From positions 1-8,389 of the forward strand of contig JAYSYZ010000228.1 of NCBI GenBank assembly GCA_043727195.1: DNA of 8,389 nucleotides, given 5' to 3'. The stretch comes from JAUYQR01 sp043727195 (lineage in GTDB: Bacteria > Pseudomonadota > Alphaproteobacteria > Rhodobacterales > Rhodobacteraceae). Under the pieces are notes generated by a model. The model did no database searches, had not been told where the DNA came from, and saw only the letters and a list, made by a program, of their open reading frames with translations. The translations under genes were made by a program, and so were the position numbers. The first letter of the stretch is position 1, and each line of letters begins with the position of its first letter. This document shows positions 1 to 5,483 of the stretch, in pieces.

Positions 1-22
1 GCATCTCCTGCCCAACAGCAAC

Positions 23-27
23 GGAGG
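23..27 (+). promoter_or_regulatory. Shine-Dalgarno site of the response regulator gene
   Basis: A GGAGG lies five bases before the ATG at 33. It fits the anti-Shine-Dalgarno sequence well and supports that start. The promoter lies left of the window. Confidence 0.8.
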
Positions 28-32
28 CTACC

Positions 33-719
33 ATGGCCCAACTTCGCAAGATCCTTCTGGTTGATGATGATGACGACCTGCGCGAAGCGCTCAGCGAACA
101 ACTGGTGATGACCGAGGATTTCGACGTCTTCGAAGCCCGCACCGGGGCCGAGGGGATGGAAAAATCGAAGGCCACCCTTTACGACCTGGTGATCCTCGAT
201 GTGGGTCTGCCCGATACCGATGGCCGCGAGCTTTGCCGCCGGATGCGCAAGGGTGGGGTAAAATGCCCGATCATGATGCTGACGGGGCATGACACCGACA
301 GCGACACCATTCTAGGGCTTGATTCCGGTGCCAATGATTATGTGACCAAACCGTTCAAGTTTCCGGTGCTGCTGGCCCGGATCCGTGCGCAACTTCGCAC
401 CCATGAACAGTCGGAAGACGCGATTTTCCAGTTGGGCCCCTACACCTTCAAGCCCGCCCAGAAGATGCTGGTGGACGAGAAGGACAAGAAGATCCGCCTG
501 ACGGAAAAGGAAACCAACATCCTGAAGTTTCTGTACCGCGCCTCGCAGGGTGTGGTGGCCCGCGATGTGCTGTTGCACGAAGTCTGGGGCTATAACGCCG
601 GCGTCACTACCCATACGCTCGAAACTCACATCTACCGCTTGCGCCAGAAGATCGAGCCAGATCCCTCGAACGCACGGATCCTGGTTACCGAAAGCGGCGG
701 CTACCGGCTGGTCGCCTGA
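33..719 (+). CDS. cenR: OmpR/PhoB-family response regulator, probably CenR
   Basis: This 228-residue protein is a cytoplasmic two-component response regulator. Seen: an N-terminal receiver domain (about residues 6-120) with the acidic pocket D11-D13, the phospho-acceptor D56 in VILDVGLPD, T84 in MLTGHD and K106 in VTKPFK. A C-terminal winged-helix domain (about 131-226) carries a recognition helix near residues 193-208. The length is normal for the OmpR/PhoB family and the start has a strong ribosome site. Known: the related CenR of Rhodobacter sphaeroides is essential and controls cell division and outer-membrane genes, paired with the kinase CenK. Inference: the sequence recalls that protein, so I call it CenR from memory; another OmpR-type regulator is possible. 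No kinase gene is in the window. Its stop codon touches the first of two small-RNA-like elements, whose terminator probably ends the mRNA. Confidence 0.85.
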   Translation: MAQLRKILLVDDDDDLREALSEQLVMTEDFDVFEARTGAEGMEKSKATLYDLVILDVGLPDTDGRELCRRMRKGGVKCPIMMLTGHDTDSDTILGLDSGANDYVTKPFKFPVLLARIRAQLRTHEQSEDAIFQLGPYTFKPAQKMLVDEKDKKIRLTEKETNILKFLYRASQGVVARDVLLHEVWGYNAGVTTHTLETHIYRLRQKIEPDPSNARILVTESGGYRLVA

Positions 720-797
720 CAGTTCCCCTGGCCGCGTCGGGGCATGACGCGGCACCTCCCTGTTGGACTGGCCCGGCTTTGTGCCGGGCCTTTTTTT
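719..797 (+). ncRNA. Small RNA-like element, copy 1, in the 3' UTR of the response regulator gene (CcsR/cuckoo-like)
   Basis: The element begins at the stop codon of the upstream gene. It contains a perfect 7-bp hairpin (732-738 with 746-752, loop GGGGCAT), a linker with CCTCCC at 755-760, then an 8-bp terminator hairpin and seven T. A second copy lies at 905-987 with the same layout and compensatory base changes in both stems. CCTCCC is complementary to Shine-Dalgarno sequences. Known: CcsR RNAs of R. sphaeroides and the alphaproteobacterial cuckoo RNAs carry CCUCCUCCC and two hairpins and are induced by stress. Inference: this copy has no promoter that I can see between the gene and the element, so it would be released by cleavage from the regulator mRNA. 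It could also act only as the gene's terminator. Confidence 0.6.
770..797 (+). terminator. Rho-independent terminator of the response regulator mRNA / small RNA copy 1
   Basis: GGCCCGGC (770-777) pairs perfectly with GCCGGGCC (783-790) around a TTTGT loop and is followed by seven T at 791-797. This is a canonical intrinsic terminator. Confidence 0.92.
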
Positions 798-904
798 ATC
801 AGTTAACAAACAGCGTCCGCCATGCAACAGCCCTGAAATCTTTCTCATTAGGGCTTATTGTTGTCGGATTCGCTTGCTACCTTTGTTCATGCGCAGGTTG
901 TGCA
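798..904 (+). other. Spacer between the two small-RNA-like elements
   Basis: No open reading frame with a ribosome site is visible here. GCCCT (830-834) and AGGGC (850-854) form a weak inverted repeat just upstream of the possible promoter at 855-883; it could be an operator, but five base pairs around a 15-base gap is thin. The stretch is richer in A and T than its surroundings, as expected for a promoter region. Confidence 0.4.
855..883 (+). promoter_or_regulatory. Possible promoter of small RNA copy 2
   Basis: TTATTG (855-860) as -35 and TACCTT (878-883) as -10 are separated by 17 bases. The -10 is preceded by TGC, an extended -10 pattern. Transcription would begin near 890, about 15 bases before the conserved part of copy 2. 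The match to consensus is only partial, and a heat-shock sigma factor promoter cannot be excluded. Confidence 0.3.
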
Positions 905-987
905 ACAGATTCCCCTTGTCGCGTCGGGGTTATGGCGCGGCATCCTCCCTGTTGGACCTGGCCGGGCTTCTTGCCCGGCCTTTTTTT
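890..987 (+). ncRNA. Small RNA-like element, copy 2 (CcsR/cuckoo-like)
   Basis: The conserved part runs from 905 to 987; the 5' end near 890 is set from the possible promoter. Seen: the first hairpin pairs 919-925 with 934-940, using two G-T wobble pairs where copy 1 has Watson-Crick pairs. The linker carries CATCCTCCC (941-949), eight of nine bases of the CCUCCUCCC motif of CcsR/cuckoo RNAs. A terminator hairpin with seven T ends it. Fourteen linker bases (944-957) are identical to copy 1 (755-768). Unlike copy 1 it is separated from any coding gene by about 185 bases, so it is the better candidate for an independent small RNA. Inference: it may bind Shine-Dalgarno regions or act as an RNA or protein sponge. 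No target was identified. Confidence 0.62.
960..987 (+). terminator. Rho-independent terminator of small RNA copy 2
   Basis: GGCCGGGC (960-967) pairs perfectly with GCCCGGCC (973-980) around a TTCTT loop, followed by seven T at 981-987. Compared with the terminator at 770-797, one C-G pair has become G-C, so pairing was kept by a double change. Confidence 0.92.
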
Positions 988-1113
988 GTCACCCTCCCGA
1001 ACCCGGCGCAAATACCCAAGGCGTTGCACGCCACCGCCATGTGTTTTCCACAATTGCCCGGTCAAACGCCACCATGCCGCAGACAGGCTGTGGCCCTTTC
1101 ATCGGAGACGTAC

Positions 1114-1428
1114 ATGCGTACCCTACTCGTCACCCTCGTGACGGCGCTTTCCGCCACCCCGGCCCTGGCGCAGGACCTGGTCTTTACCCTGGTCAACGAC
1201 AGCTCCCACTCGATTGCAGAGATGAATGTCTCTCCCGTCGGGGAGGATCTCTGGGGCGAGAATATCCTGATGGTCGATGCGGTCGAACCCGGCGTCTCGG
1301 GTGACGTGACCATCGCCGACGGGATGGAGGTTTGTGATTATGACCTTCGCTTCGTTACCGATCAGGGCGTTGAAGCGACGCAATCGCAGAACCTCTGCGA
1401 CATCGCCGTCTTCACGGTGACCGACTGA
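1114..1428 (+). CDS. Small exported protein with two cysteines, function unknown
   Basis: This 104-residue protein has a clear Sec signal peptide: a basic start, a hydrophobic core (about residues 4-17) and an ALA-Q cleavage site after residue 19. The mature part is about 85 residues, acidic and rich in alternating hydrophobic residues, suggesting a small beta-rich periplasmic domain. Cys74 and Cys95 are the only cysteines and could form one disulfide. The ATG at 1114 has GGAG at 1104-1107 with a six-base gap; the frame is open further upstream but no other start gives a signal peptide. I do not recognise a named family. It stands alone, with terminators before it and a possible promoter for the next gene after it. 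No convincing promoter of its own was found in 988-1113. Confidence 0.75.
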   Translation: MRTLLVTLVTALSATPALAQDLVFTLVNDSSHSIAEMNVSPVGEDLWGENILMVDAVEPGVSGDVTIADGMEVCDYDLRFVTDQGVEATQSQNLCDIAVFTVTD

Positions 1429-1441
1429 TCTGCCTTGGCTC

Positions 1442-1470
1442 TTGAGCCGTGCGACGGTCGGCCCTAGGGT
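1442..1470 (+). promoter_or_regulatory. Possible sigma-70 promoter of xthA
   Basis: TTGAGC (1442-1447) and TAGGGT (1465-1470) are 17 bases apart. The -35 matches consensus at four of six positions and the -10 at three. Transcription would begin near 1477, giving a leader of about 23 bases before the ATG at 1500. Confidence 0.45.
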
Positions 1471-1499
1471 CGTCCGTCGCTGCCAGCCGGAGCCTGCAC

Positions 1500-2288
1500 A
1501 TGCCCTTCACCCTTGCCACCTGGAACATCAACTCCGTTCGCCTGCGCGAAGGGCTGGTGGCGCGGCTGATGGCCGAAGAGGCACCCGATATCCTGTGCCT
1601 GCAGGAGTGTAAGAGCCCGGTGGAAAACATCCCGCTCACGCAGTTTCAGGCGCTGGGATACCGCTACATCGTGGCGCGGGGGCAAAAGGGTTACAACGGT
1701 GTGGCGATCCTGTCGAAGCTGCCCATCGTCGACGCGGGAGAGCGTGATTTCGCCCAGTTGGGCCATGCCCGGCACGTCGCGGCGCGGCTGGAAAATGGCG
1801 TGACGATCCACAACTGCTATGTCCCCGCCGGCGGCGATATCGCCGACCGCGAAGAGAATGTGAAATTCGGACAGAAGCTCGATTTTCTTACCGAAATGCG
1901 CGACCATTTCCACTGGGAACGCCCCGACCGTGCCATTCTGGTGGGCGATCTGAACATCGCCCCGCGCGAAGATGACGTCTGGGATCACAAGGCGCTTCTG
2001 AAGATCGTCAGCCATACCCCCATCGAGGTGGCCCACCTCGGCGCGGTGATGGAGGCGGGTGCCTGGCAGGACGTCACCCGCAAGGACATCCCCGATAACC
2101 GGCTCTACAGCTGGTGGAGCTATCGCTCGCCGGATTGGGACAGCGCCGACAAGGGCCGCCGCCTTGATCACATCTGGGCCACGCCGGATATCCTGAACGC
2201 CTCGCACAGCAGCCGCATCCTGCGCCCGGTGCGCGGCTGGACCCAGCCGTCCGACCACGTGCCGGTCTTCGCGACATTTGATCTGTAA
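1500..2288 (+). CDS. xthA: Exodeoxyribonuclease III (AP endonuclease)
   Basis: This 262-residue cytoplasmic enzyme of the endonuclease/exonuclease/phosphatase fold repairs DNA. Known for the family: it cuts 5' of abasic sites and removes nucleotides and blocking groups from 3' ends, using Mg2+. Seen: the family motifs in order, namely TWNINSVR near the start (N9), LQECK with metal ligand E36, Y107 in NCYVPAG, GDLNIAP with D150 and N152, the RLDHIW motif (221-226), and SDHVPV with D252 and H253. Length is typical for XthA. The ATG at 1500 is preceded by GGAG (1489-1492) at seven bases and the protein begins with the usual MPFTLATWN-type start. A GTG at 1449 in the same frame is unlikely because it overlaps the possible promoter. 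The gene converges with the endolysin-like gene on the other strand. Confidence 0.95.
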   Translation: MPFTLATWNINSVRLREGLVARLMAEEAPDILCLQECKSPVENIPLTQFQALGYRYIVARGQKGYNGVAILSKLPIVDAGERDFAQLGHARHVAARLENGVTIHNCYVPAGGDIADREENVKFGQKLDFLTEMRDHFHWERPDRAILVGDLNIAPREDDVWDHKALLKIVSHTPIEVAHLGAVMEAGAWQDVTRKDIPDNRLYSWWSYRSPDWDSADKGRRLDHIWATPDILNASHSSRILRPVRGWTQPSDHVPVFATFDL

Positions 2289-2294
2289 GGTGAC

Positions 2295-2327
2295 ATCCCG
2301 GGTTTTGCCGGGGATTGCCGCCCCCGG
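2295..2327 (+). other. GC-rich competing hairpins after xthA
   Basis: ATCCCGG (2295-2301) can pair with CCGGGGAT (2308-2315) with one bulge, while CCGGGG (2308-2313) can instead pair with CCCCGG (2322-2327). No T run follows on either strand, so this is at best a weak or rho-assisted end between the convergent genes. I see nothing else in 2289-2416. Confidence 0.35.
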
Positions 2328-2416
2328 TTGCACCCCGGAGGCCGATCACTGATCAACTACGCCGGGGCGATGTAATGTCCCAACCCGATCATGGCTCTTT
2401 TCAGCCGCGCGCTGCC

Positions 2417-3139
2417 CTAGGCTTCGTTGTCCGACACCTCGATCATCGCTCCCGTCACCATGCGGCGCATGTTGCGGGGGGGCGAAGATTTTGGCCAGCG
2501 CGCACCCAGAAGCCGCGATTTCATCACGCGCGACACGCTGACCGAATCCGACTGGTTGCCACCCAGAACGTGGAAGTGCAGGTCATCCTCGGCCCAGTAG
2601 AACCCGACATGCCCCTTGAAGCTGCTCGGTGATTCGCGCCAGAACACCAGCGCTGATCCGAATTGCGGCGTCACGTCATCGCCAAACTTCAACCATTGCC
2701 GCGCGCCAAGCGGATTGGCGGGCATCGCTTCGTCCGGCAGGGTCGACGCGATGCAATGGCTGACAAACAGGCCGCACCACGGCGTCTCGTCGTCGGTCAC
2801 CCGGATGCCGCCGGCTTGCCCCATGCCCAGGATCACCGGGTTGTGGGCCGCGCCTCTGATCTCGGTGGTGCCGACCAGGCGTTTGGCTTCGTTCAGCCAG
2901 GGCAGATCCGCGGGGATGTCGCCCGCGACGGCCGCCGCGGCCACCTTTTCAACGCCAGCCGCAGCCTTGCCCATCAGCTTTGCCGCCGTCTTCGGGCCGG
3001 CAATTCCCGTCACCTCAAGCTCGTTCTGCGCTTGGAACAACCGCACAGCCAGGCGTGTCTTGGGTCCGGCGATACCGTCTACGGGACCCGGGTCGAATCC
3101 CTTTGCAACAAGGGCCCTCTGAAGTTCCAGAATGGTCAT
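2417..3139 (-). CDS. TIGR02594-type protein: peptidoglycan-binding domain plus CHAP-like cysteine peptidase (endolysin-like)
   Basis: This 240-residue protein joins a peptidoglycan-binding domain of the PG_binding_1 type (about residues 4-56, with VDGIAGPKT and VTGIAGPKT) through an Ala-rich linker (58-72) to a hydrolase domain (about 78-216). The second part shows the CHAP/NlpC-like pattern: Cys122 in PWCGLFVSHC and His177 in GHVGFY, probably the catalytic pair, with N195 in GGNQSD as a possible third residue. Inference: it cuts peptide bonds in peptidoglycan. There is no signal peptide, so it is built like a phage or gene-transfer-agent endolysin rather than a normal secreted autolysin. The ATG at 3139 has AGGGA (rc of 3146-3150) seven bases upstream. 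A longer frame reaching 3229 is rejected because the added residues look random. No holin or phage gene is nearby. Confidence 0.82.
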   Translation of the reverse strand: MTILELQRALVAKGFDPGPVDGIAGPKTRLAVRLFQAQNELEVTGIAGPKTAAKLMGKAAAGVEKVAAAAVAGDIPADLPWLNEAKRLVGTTEIRGAAHNPVILGMGQAGGIRVTDDETPWCGLFVSHCIASTLPDEAMPANPLGARQWLKFGDDVTPQFGSALVFWRESPSSFKGHVGFYWAEDDLHFHVLGGNQSDSVSVSRVMKSRLLGARWPKSSPPRNMRRMVTGAMIEVSDNEA

Positions 3140-3170
3140 GATACAATCCCTGATGAAAATACGTCCCTCT

Positions 3171-3190
3171 GTGCCGCGAAATACCGGCAC
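3171..3190. repeat. Inverted repeat upstream of the endolysin-like gene
   Basis: GTGCCG (3171-3176) and CGGCAC (3185-3190) flank an eight-base centre. It lies about 30 bases before the start codon of the minus-strand gene, so it could be an operator or a hairpin in the mRNA leader. The rest of 3140-3284 shows no clear promoter or terminator. Confidence 0.35.
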
Positions 3191-3284
3191 CAGATGCGGA
3201 AGTGTCTGCCCGTCACCGAGTCGGCGCAAGACTTCTGTGTTGGGCCGTGTCGGGCAAGTCAGGTTTTCACGCCCTATTCGCGGA

Positions 3285-3827
3285 TCACTGACCCATCAGT
3301 TCGGTCAGAACGGCCTTGGCGCTGGCGCTGTCCCATTCGGCATCACCGATCAGGCGGGCAACCTCCTGCCCTTCCGGGTTCAGGATCACCGTCACCGGCA
3401 GCCCGAGCACGCCCATCGCGCGCGCAAGTTCCGATTTGGGATCGCGCAGGCTGGCCAGTTTCACCACTGCTGCATCGGTGAAGAAACGCTCGATCCCGTC
3501 CACCGCGTTGCGACCCGTGGCCACTGGCACGACAGCAAGGTCCGGCATCGCCGCCTGCAACCGGTCAAGCGAGGGCATCTCCTCCCGGCAGGGGGCACAC
3601 CAGGTGGCCCAGAAGTTCAGAACCACCCATTTGCCGCGAAATTCCGCCAGCGTATGTTCGCCGTCTGCTGCATCCAGCAGCACCGCATCGGGCACCGGGG
3701 CGGGCGACATGTGGATCACCAGTTTCTTCATGTCGCCGTCGCGCAGGGCGGCGACCTCGGCATTGCCCGCGTTTGCACCAAGCGCCAAGGCCGTATAGAC
3801 GACCAGCAGAGTTTTTCTCAGCATCAT
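3285..3827 (-). CDS. TlpA-like periplasmic thiol:disulfide oxidoreductase
   Basis: This 180-residue protein is an exported thioredoxin-fold protein of the TlpA/ResA/AhpC-TSA type. Seen: a signal peptide (about residues 1-23, hydrophobic core from about 7-17, possible cut after ANAGNA), an acidic-to-neutral N-terminal extension, NFWATWCAPCREEMPS with active-site Cys77 and Cys80, and the cis-proline loop GLPVTVI (P144). Known: such proteins reduce disulfides in the periplasm, often for cytochrome c or copper-centre maturation. The substrate here is unknown. Two ATGs stand side by side (3827 and 3824); I chose the outer one, although GAGGG touches it, so the inner start at 3824 is about as likely. 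The start lies 18 bases from that of argH on the other strand. Confidence 0.87.
   Translation of the reverse strand: MMLRKTLLVVYTALALGANAGNAEVAALRDGDMKKLVIHMSPAPVPDAVLLDAADGEHTLAEFRGKWVVLNFWATWCAPCREEMPSLDRLQAAMPDLAVVPVATGRNAVDGIERFFTDAAVVKLASLRDPKSELARAMGVLGLPVTVILNPEGQEVARLIGDAEWDSASAKAVLTELMGQ
3773..3799 (+). promoter_or_regulatory. Possible argH promoter inside the TlpA-like gene
   Basis: TTGCAC (3773-3778) and TATAGA (3794-3799) are 15 bases apart; reading the -35 one base earlier gives TTTGCA with 16. Spacing is short of the ideal 17, but the -10 matches four of six positions. It would give a leader of about 40 bases. The 18-base gap between the divergent genes is too small for a promoter, so argH must start from within the neighbour. 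Confidence 0.35.
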
Positions 3828-3845
3828 CCCTCGCAAGGCCGCATC

Positions 3846-5261
3846 ATGACCGTTCCGCCCCAGATTCCGGCCACGACCCCTGCCGCCAACCAGATGTGGG
3901 GCGGGCGTTTTGCCGGCGGGCCGGATGCCGTCATGCAGGCGATCAACGCCTCCATCGGCTTCGACCAGCGGCTCTACGCGCAGGATATCGCGGGCAGCCG
4001 TGCCCATGCGGCGATGCTGGCCGCCACGGGTATCCTCAGTGATACGGATGCCGGGGCGATCGGGGAAGGCCTCCTCACGGTGTTGTCAGAAATCGAGGCG
4101 GGAAAGTTTCCGTTCCGGGTGGAACTGGAAGACATCCACATGAATGTTGAGGCCCGGCTGAAGGAAATCATCGGAGAACCTGCAGGCAGGTTGCACACCG
4201 CCCGCAGCCGCAACGATCAGGTCGCCGTCGATTTCCGGCTGTGGGTGCGCGACCAGTGCGATGCCGCGATCACCGGGCTTCAGGCGTTGATGCGCGCCTT
4301 TCTGGCGCAGGCCGAGGCGGGGGCAGATTGGGTGATGCCCGGCTTCACCCACCTGCAGACCGCTCAGCCGGTGACCTGGGGCCACCACATGCTGGCCTAT
4401 GTCGAAATGTTCGCCCGCGACCTTGGCCGTTTTCAGGATGCCCGCCGGCGGATGAACGAATGCCCGCTGGGGGCTGCGGCGCTGGCGGGCACATCCTTTC
4501 CCATCGACCGACACATGACCGCGGCAGCGCTGGGGTTCGACCGCCCGACCGCCAACTCGTTGGATTCGGTGTCTGACCGTGATTTCGCGCTGGAGTTTCT
4601 TGCAGCCTCCAGCATCACCGCGATGCACCTGTCGCGGTTTTCCGAGGAACTGGTGATCTGGTCTTCGGCGCAATTCCGCTTTGTCCGGCTGTCAGACAAG
4701 TGGACGACCGGCAGCAGCATCATGCCGCAGAAAAAGAACCCCGACGCGGCCGAATTGCTGCGCGCCAAGCTGGGTCGCATCCTTGGTGCCACGGTGGCGC
4801 TGTTCACCATCATGAAGGGCCTCGCGCTGACCTATTCCAAGGATATGCAGGAAGACAAGGAACAGGTCTTCGATGCTGCCGACACGCTGATGCTGGGGCT
4901 TGCTGCCATGACCGGCATGGTGGCCGACATGACGGCGAACCGCGACGTTCTGAAATCCGCCGCCGCCAGCGGCTTTTCCACCGCGACCGATCTGGCAGAC
5001 TGGCTGGTGCGCGAACTTGGCCTGCCGTTCCGCGAGGCGCATCATGTGACCGGCACGCTGGTTGCCCTGGCCGAAGGGCAGGGCACTGATCTGCCGGATC
5101 TTTCGCTGGCGCAGATGCAAACAGTGCATCCGGGCATCCGGGAGGATGTGTTTGCCGTGCTGGGCGTGGAAAACTCTGTCCGCAGCCGCACCTCCTATGG
5201 CGGCACTGCGCCGGATCAGGTGCGCAGCCAGACGGCGCGCTGGCGTGAAACCCTGGGGTGA
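3846..5261 (+). CDS. argH: Argininosuccinate lyase
   Basis: This 471-residue cytoplasmic enzyme splits argininosuccinate into arginine and fumarate, the last step of arginine synthesis. It works as a homotetramer of the fumarase/aspartase superfamily. Seen: the substrate-binding segment LHTARSRNDQV (117-126), the general-acid region GFTHLQTAQP with H169, CPLGAAALAGTSFPIDR (206-222), and the superfamily signature GSSIMPQKKNP (289-299), whose flexible loop carries the catalytic serine (S290/S291). Length is normal. The ATG at 3846 has AAGG (3835-3838) at seven bases; the frame continues upstream to 3132 but that part is antisense to the TlpA-like gene and is not argH. The first 16 or so residues before MWGGRF are a short, proline-rich tail. 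Small lipoprotein genes follow 52 bases later. Confidence 0.97.
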   Translation: MTVPPQIPATTPAANQMWGGRFAGGPDAVMQAINASIGFDQRLYAQDIAGSRAHAAMLAATGILSDTDAGAIGEGLLTVLSEIEAGKFPFRVELEDIHMNVEARLKEIIGEPAGRLHTARSRNDQVAVDFRLWVRDQCDAAITGLQALMRAFLAQAEAGADWVMPGFTHLQTAQPVTWGHHMLAYVEMFARDLGRFQDARRRMNECPLGAAALAGTSFPIDRHMTAAALGFDRPTANSLDSVSDRDFALEFLAASSITAMHLSRFSEELVIWSSAQFRFVRLSDKWTTGSSIMPQKKNPDAAELLRAKLGRILGATVALFTIMKGLALTYSKDMQEDKEQVFDAADTLMLGLAAMTGMVADMTANRDVLKSAAASGFSTATDLADWLVRELGLPFREAHHVTGTLVALAEGQGTDLPDLSLAQMQTVHPGIREDVFAVLGVENSVRSRTSYGGTAPDQVRSQTARWRETLG

Positions 5262-5289
5262 TGCAGGTTGTCGCCGGTGGCGGCCTGCA
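5262..5289 (+). other. Hairpin directly after argH
   Basis: TGCAGG (5262-5267) pairs with CCTGCA (5284-5289), and CGCC pairs with GGCG around a GGT loop inside it, with an unequal bulge. It begins at the base after the argH stop codon. There is no T run, so it is more likely an mRNA-stabilising or attenuating hairpin than a full terminator. Confidence 0.45.
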
Positions 5290-5313
5290 ACCATCCAGCA
5301 AAGGATCACCGCG

Positions 5314-5469
5314 ATGCGCGCCTGTCTCCTCCCTCTTATCCTTGTCACCGCTTCGGCCTGCACCGATCCCACGTTGACCACCGGCCTGACCATCGGCACC
5401 GGCGGCGTGTCGGTAAACCCCACCTTGTCGGGCGGCCTTGGCGCTGGCACCGTCTACATCCAACCCTGA
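5314..5469 (+). CDS. Very small lipoprotein (51 residues), function unknown
   Basis: The protein has a short signal peptide (about residues 1-15) ending in ASA-C, an acceptable though not ideal lipobox with Cys16 as the lipid-bearing residue. The mature part is only 36 residues, rich in Gly, Thr and Val and without charged residues after the first few. The ATG at 5314 has AAGGA (5301-5305) at eight bases. It follows argH by 52 bases and precedes a second small lipoprotein by 14 bases, so it is probably read from the argH promoter. I do not recognise a named family. Its tail has a loose resemblance to that of the next lipoprotein. Confidence 0.7.
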   Translation: MRACLLPLILVTASACTDPTLTTGLTIGTGGVSVNPTLSGGLGAGTVYIQP

Positions 5470-5483
5470 AATCAGAGGTCCCG

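Noticed and set aside
312..848. Minus-strand open frame across the end of the regulator and the first small RNA
   Set aside because: It reads through a strong terminator hairpin and opposite a certain gene; no protein features.
719..987. The two repeats as a mobile element or CRISPR-like array
   Set aside because: Only two copies exist, with structured GC-rich stems and terminators, no flanking duplications, and unequal divergence that keeps base pairing; an RNA gene explains them better.
779..1304. Overlapping plus-strand open frames through the two terminator elements
   Set aside because: They run through both hairpins and T runs, lack ribosome sites and show no domain; only the part from 1114 in one frame has a signal peptide and is kept.
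1464..2333. Long minus-strand open frame opposite xthA
   Set aside because: It is a mirror of the strongly supported xthA reading frame in GC-rich DNA; the translation shows no domain and no ribosome site.
2289..2416. A strong terminator between the convergent genes
   Set aside because: Hairpins are present but no T run is found on either strand, so only weak competing hairpins are reported.
2663..3481. Plus-strand open frame opposite the endolysin-like gene
   Set aside because: The minus-strand reading has clear domains and a ribosome site; this one has none and runs across the intergenic gap.
3132..3845. Upstream extension of the argH frame
   Set aside because: It is antisense to the TlpA-like gene and part of the next intergenic region; a normal ArgH begins at 3846 with its own ribosome site.
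4692..5450. Minus-strand open frame opposite the end of argH
   Set aside because: Composition is typical of a GC-rich shadow frame (many Arg, His, Gln, Gly), and it crosses the argH end and the lipoprotein gene.
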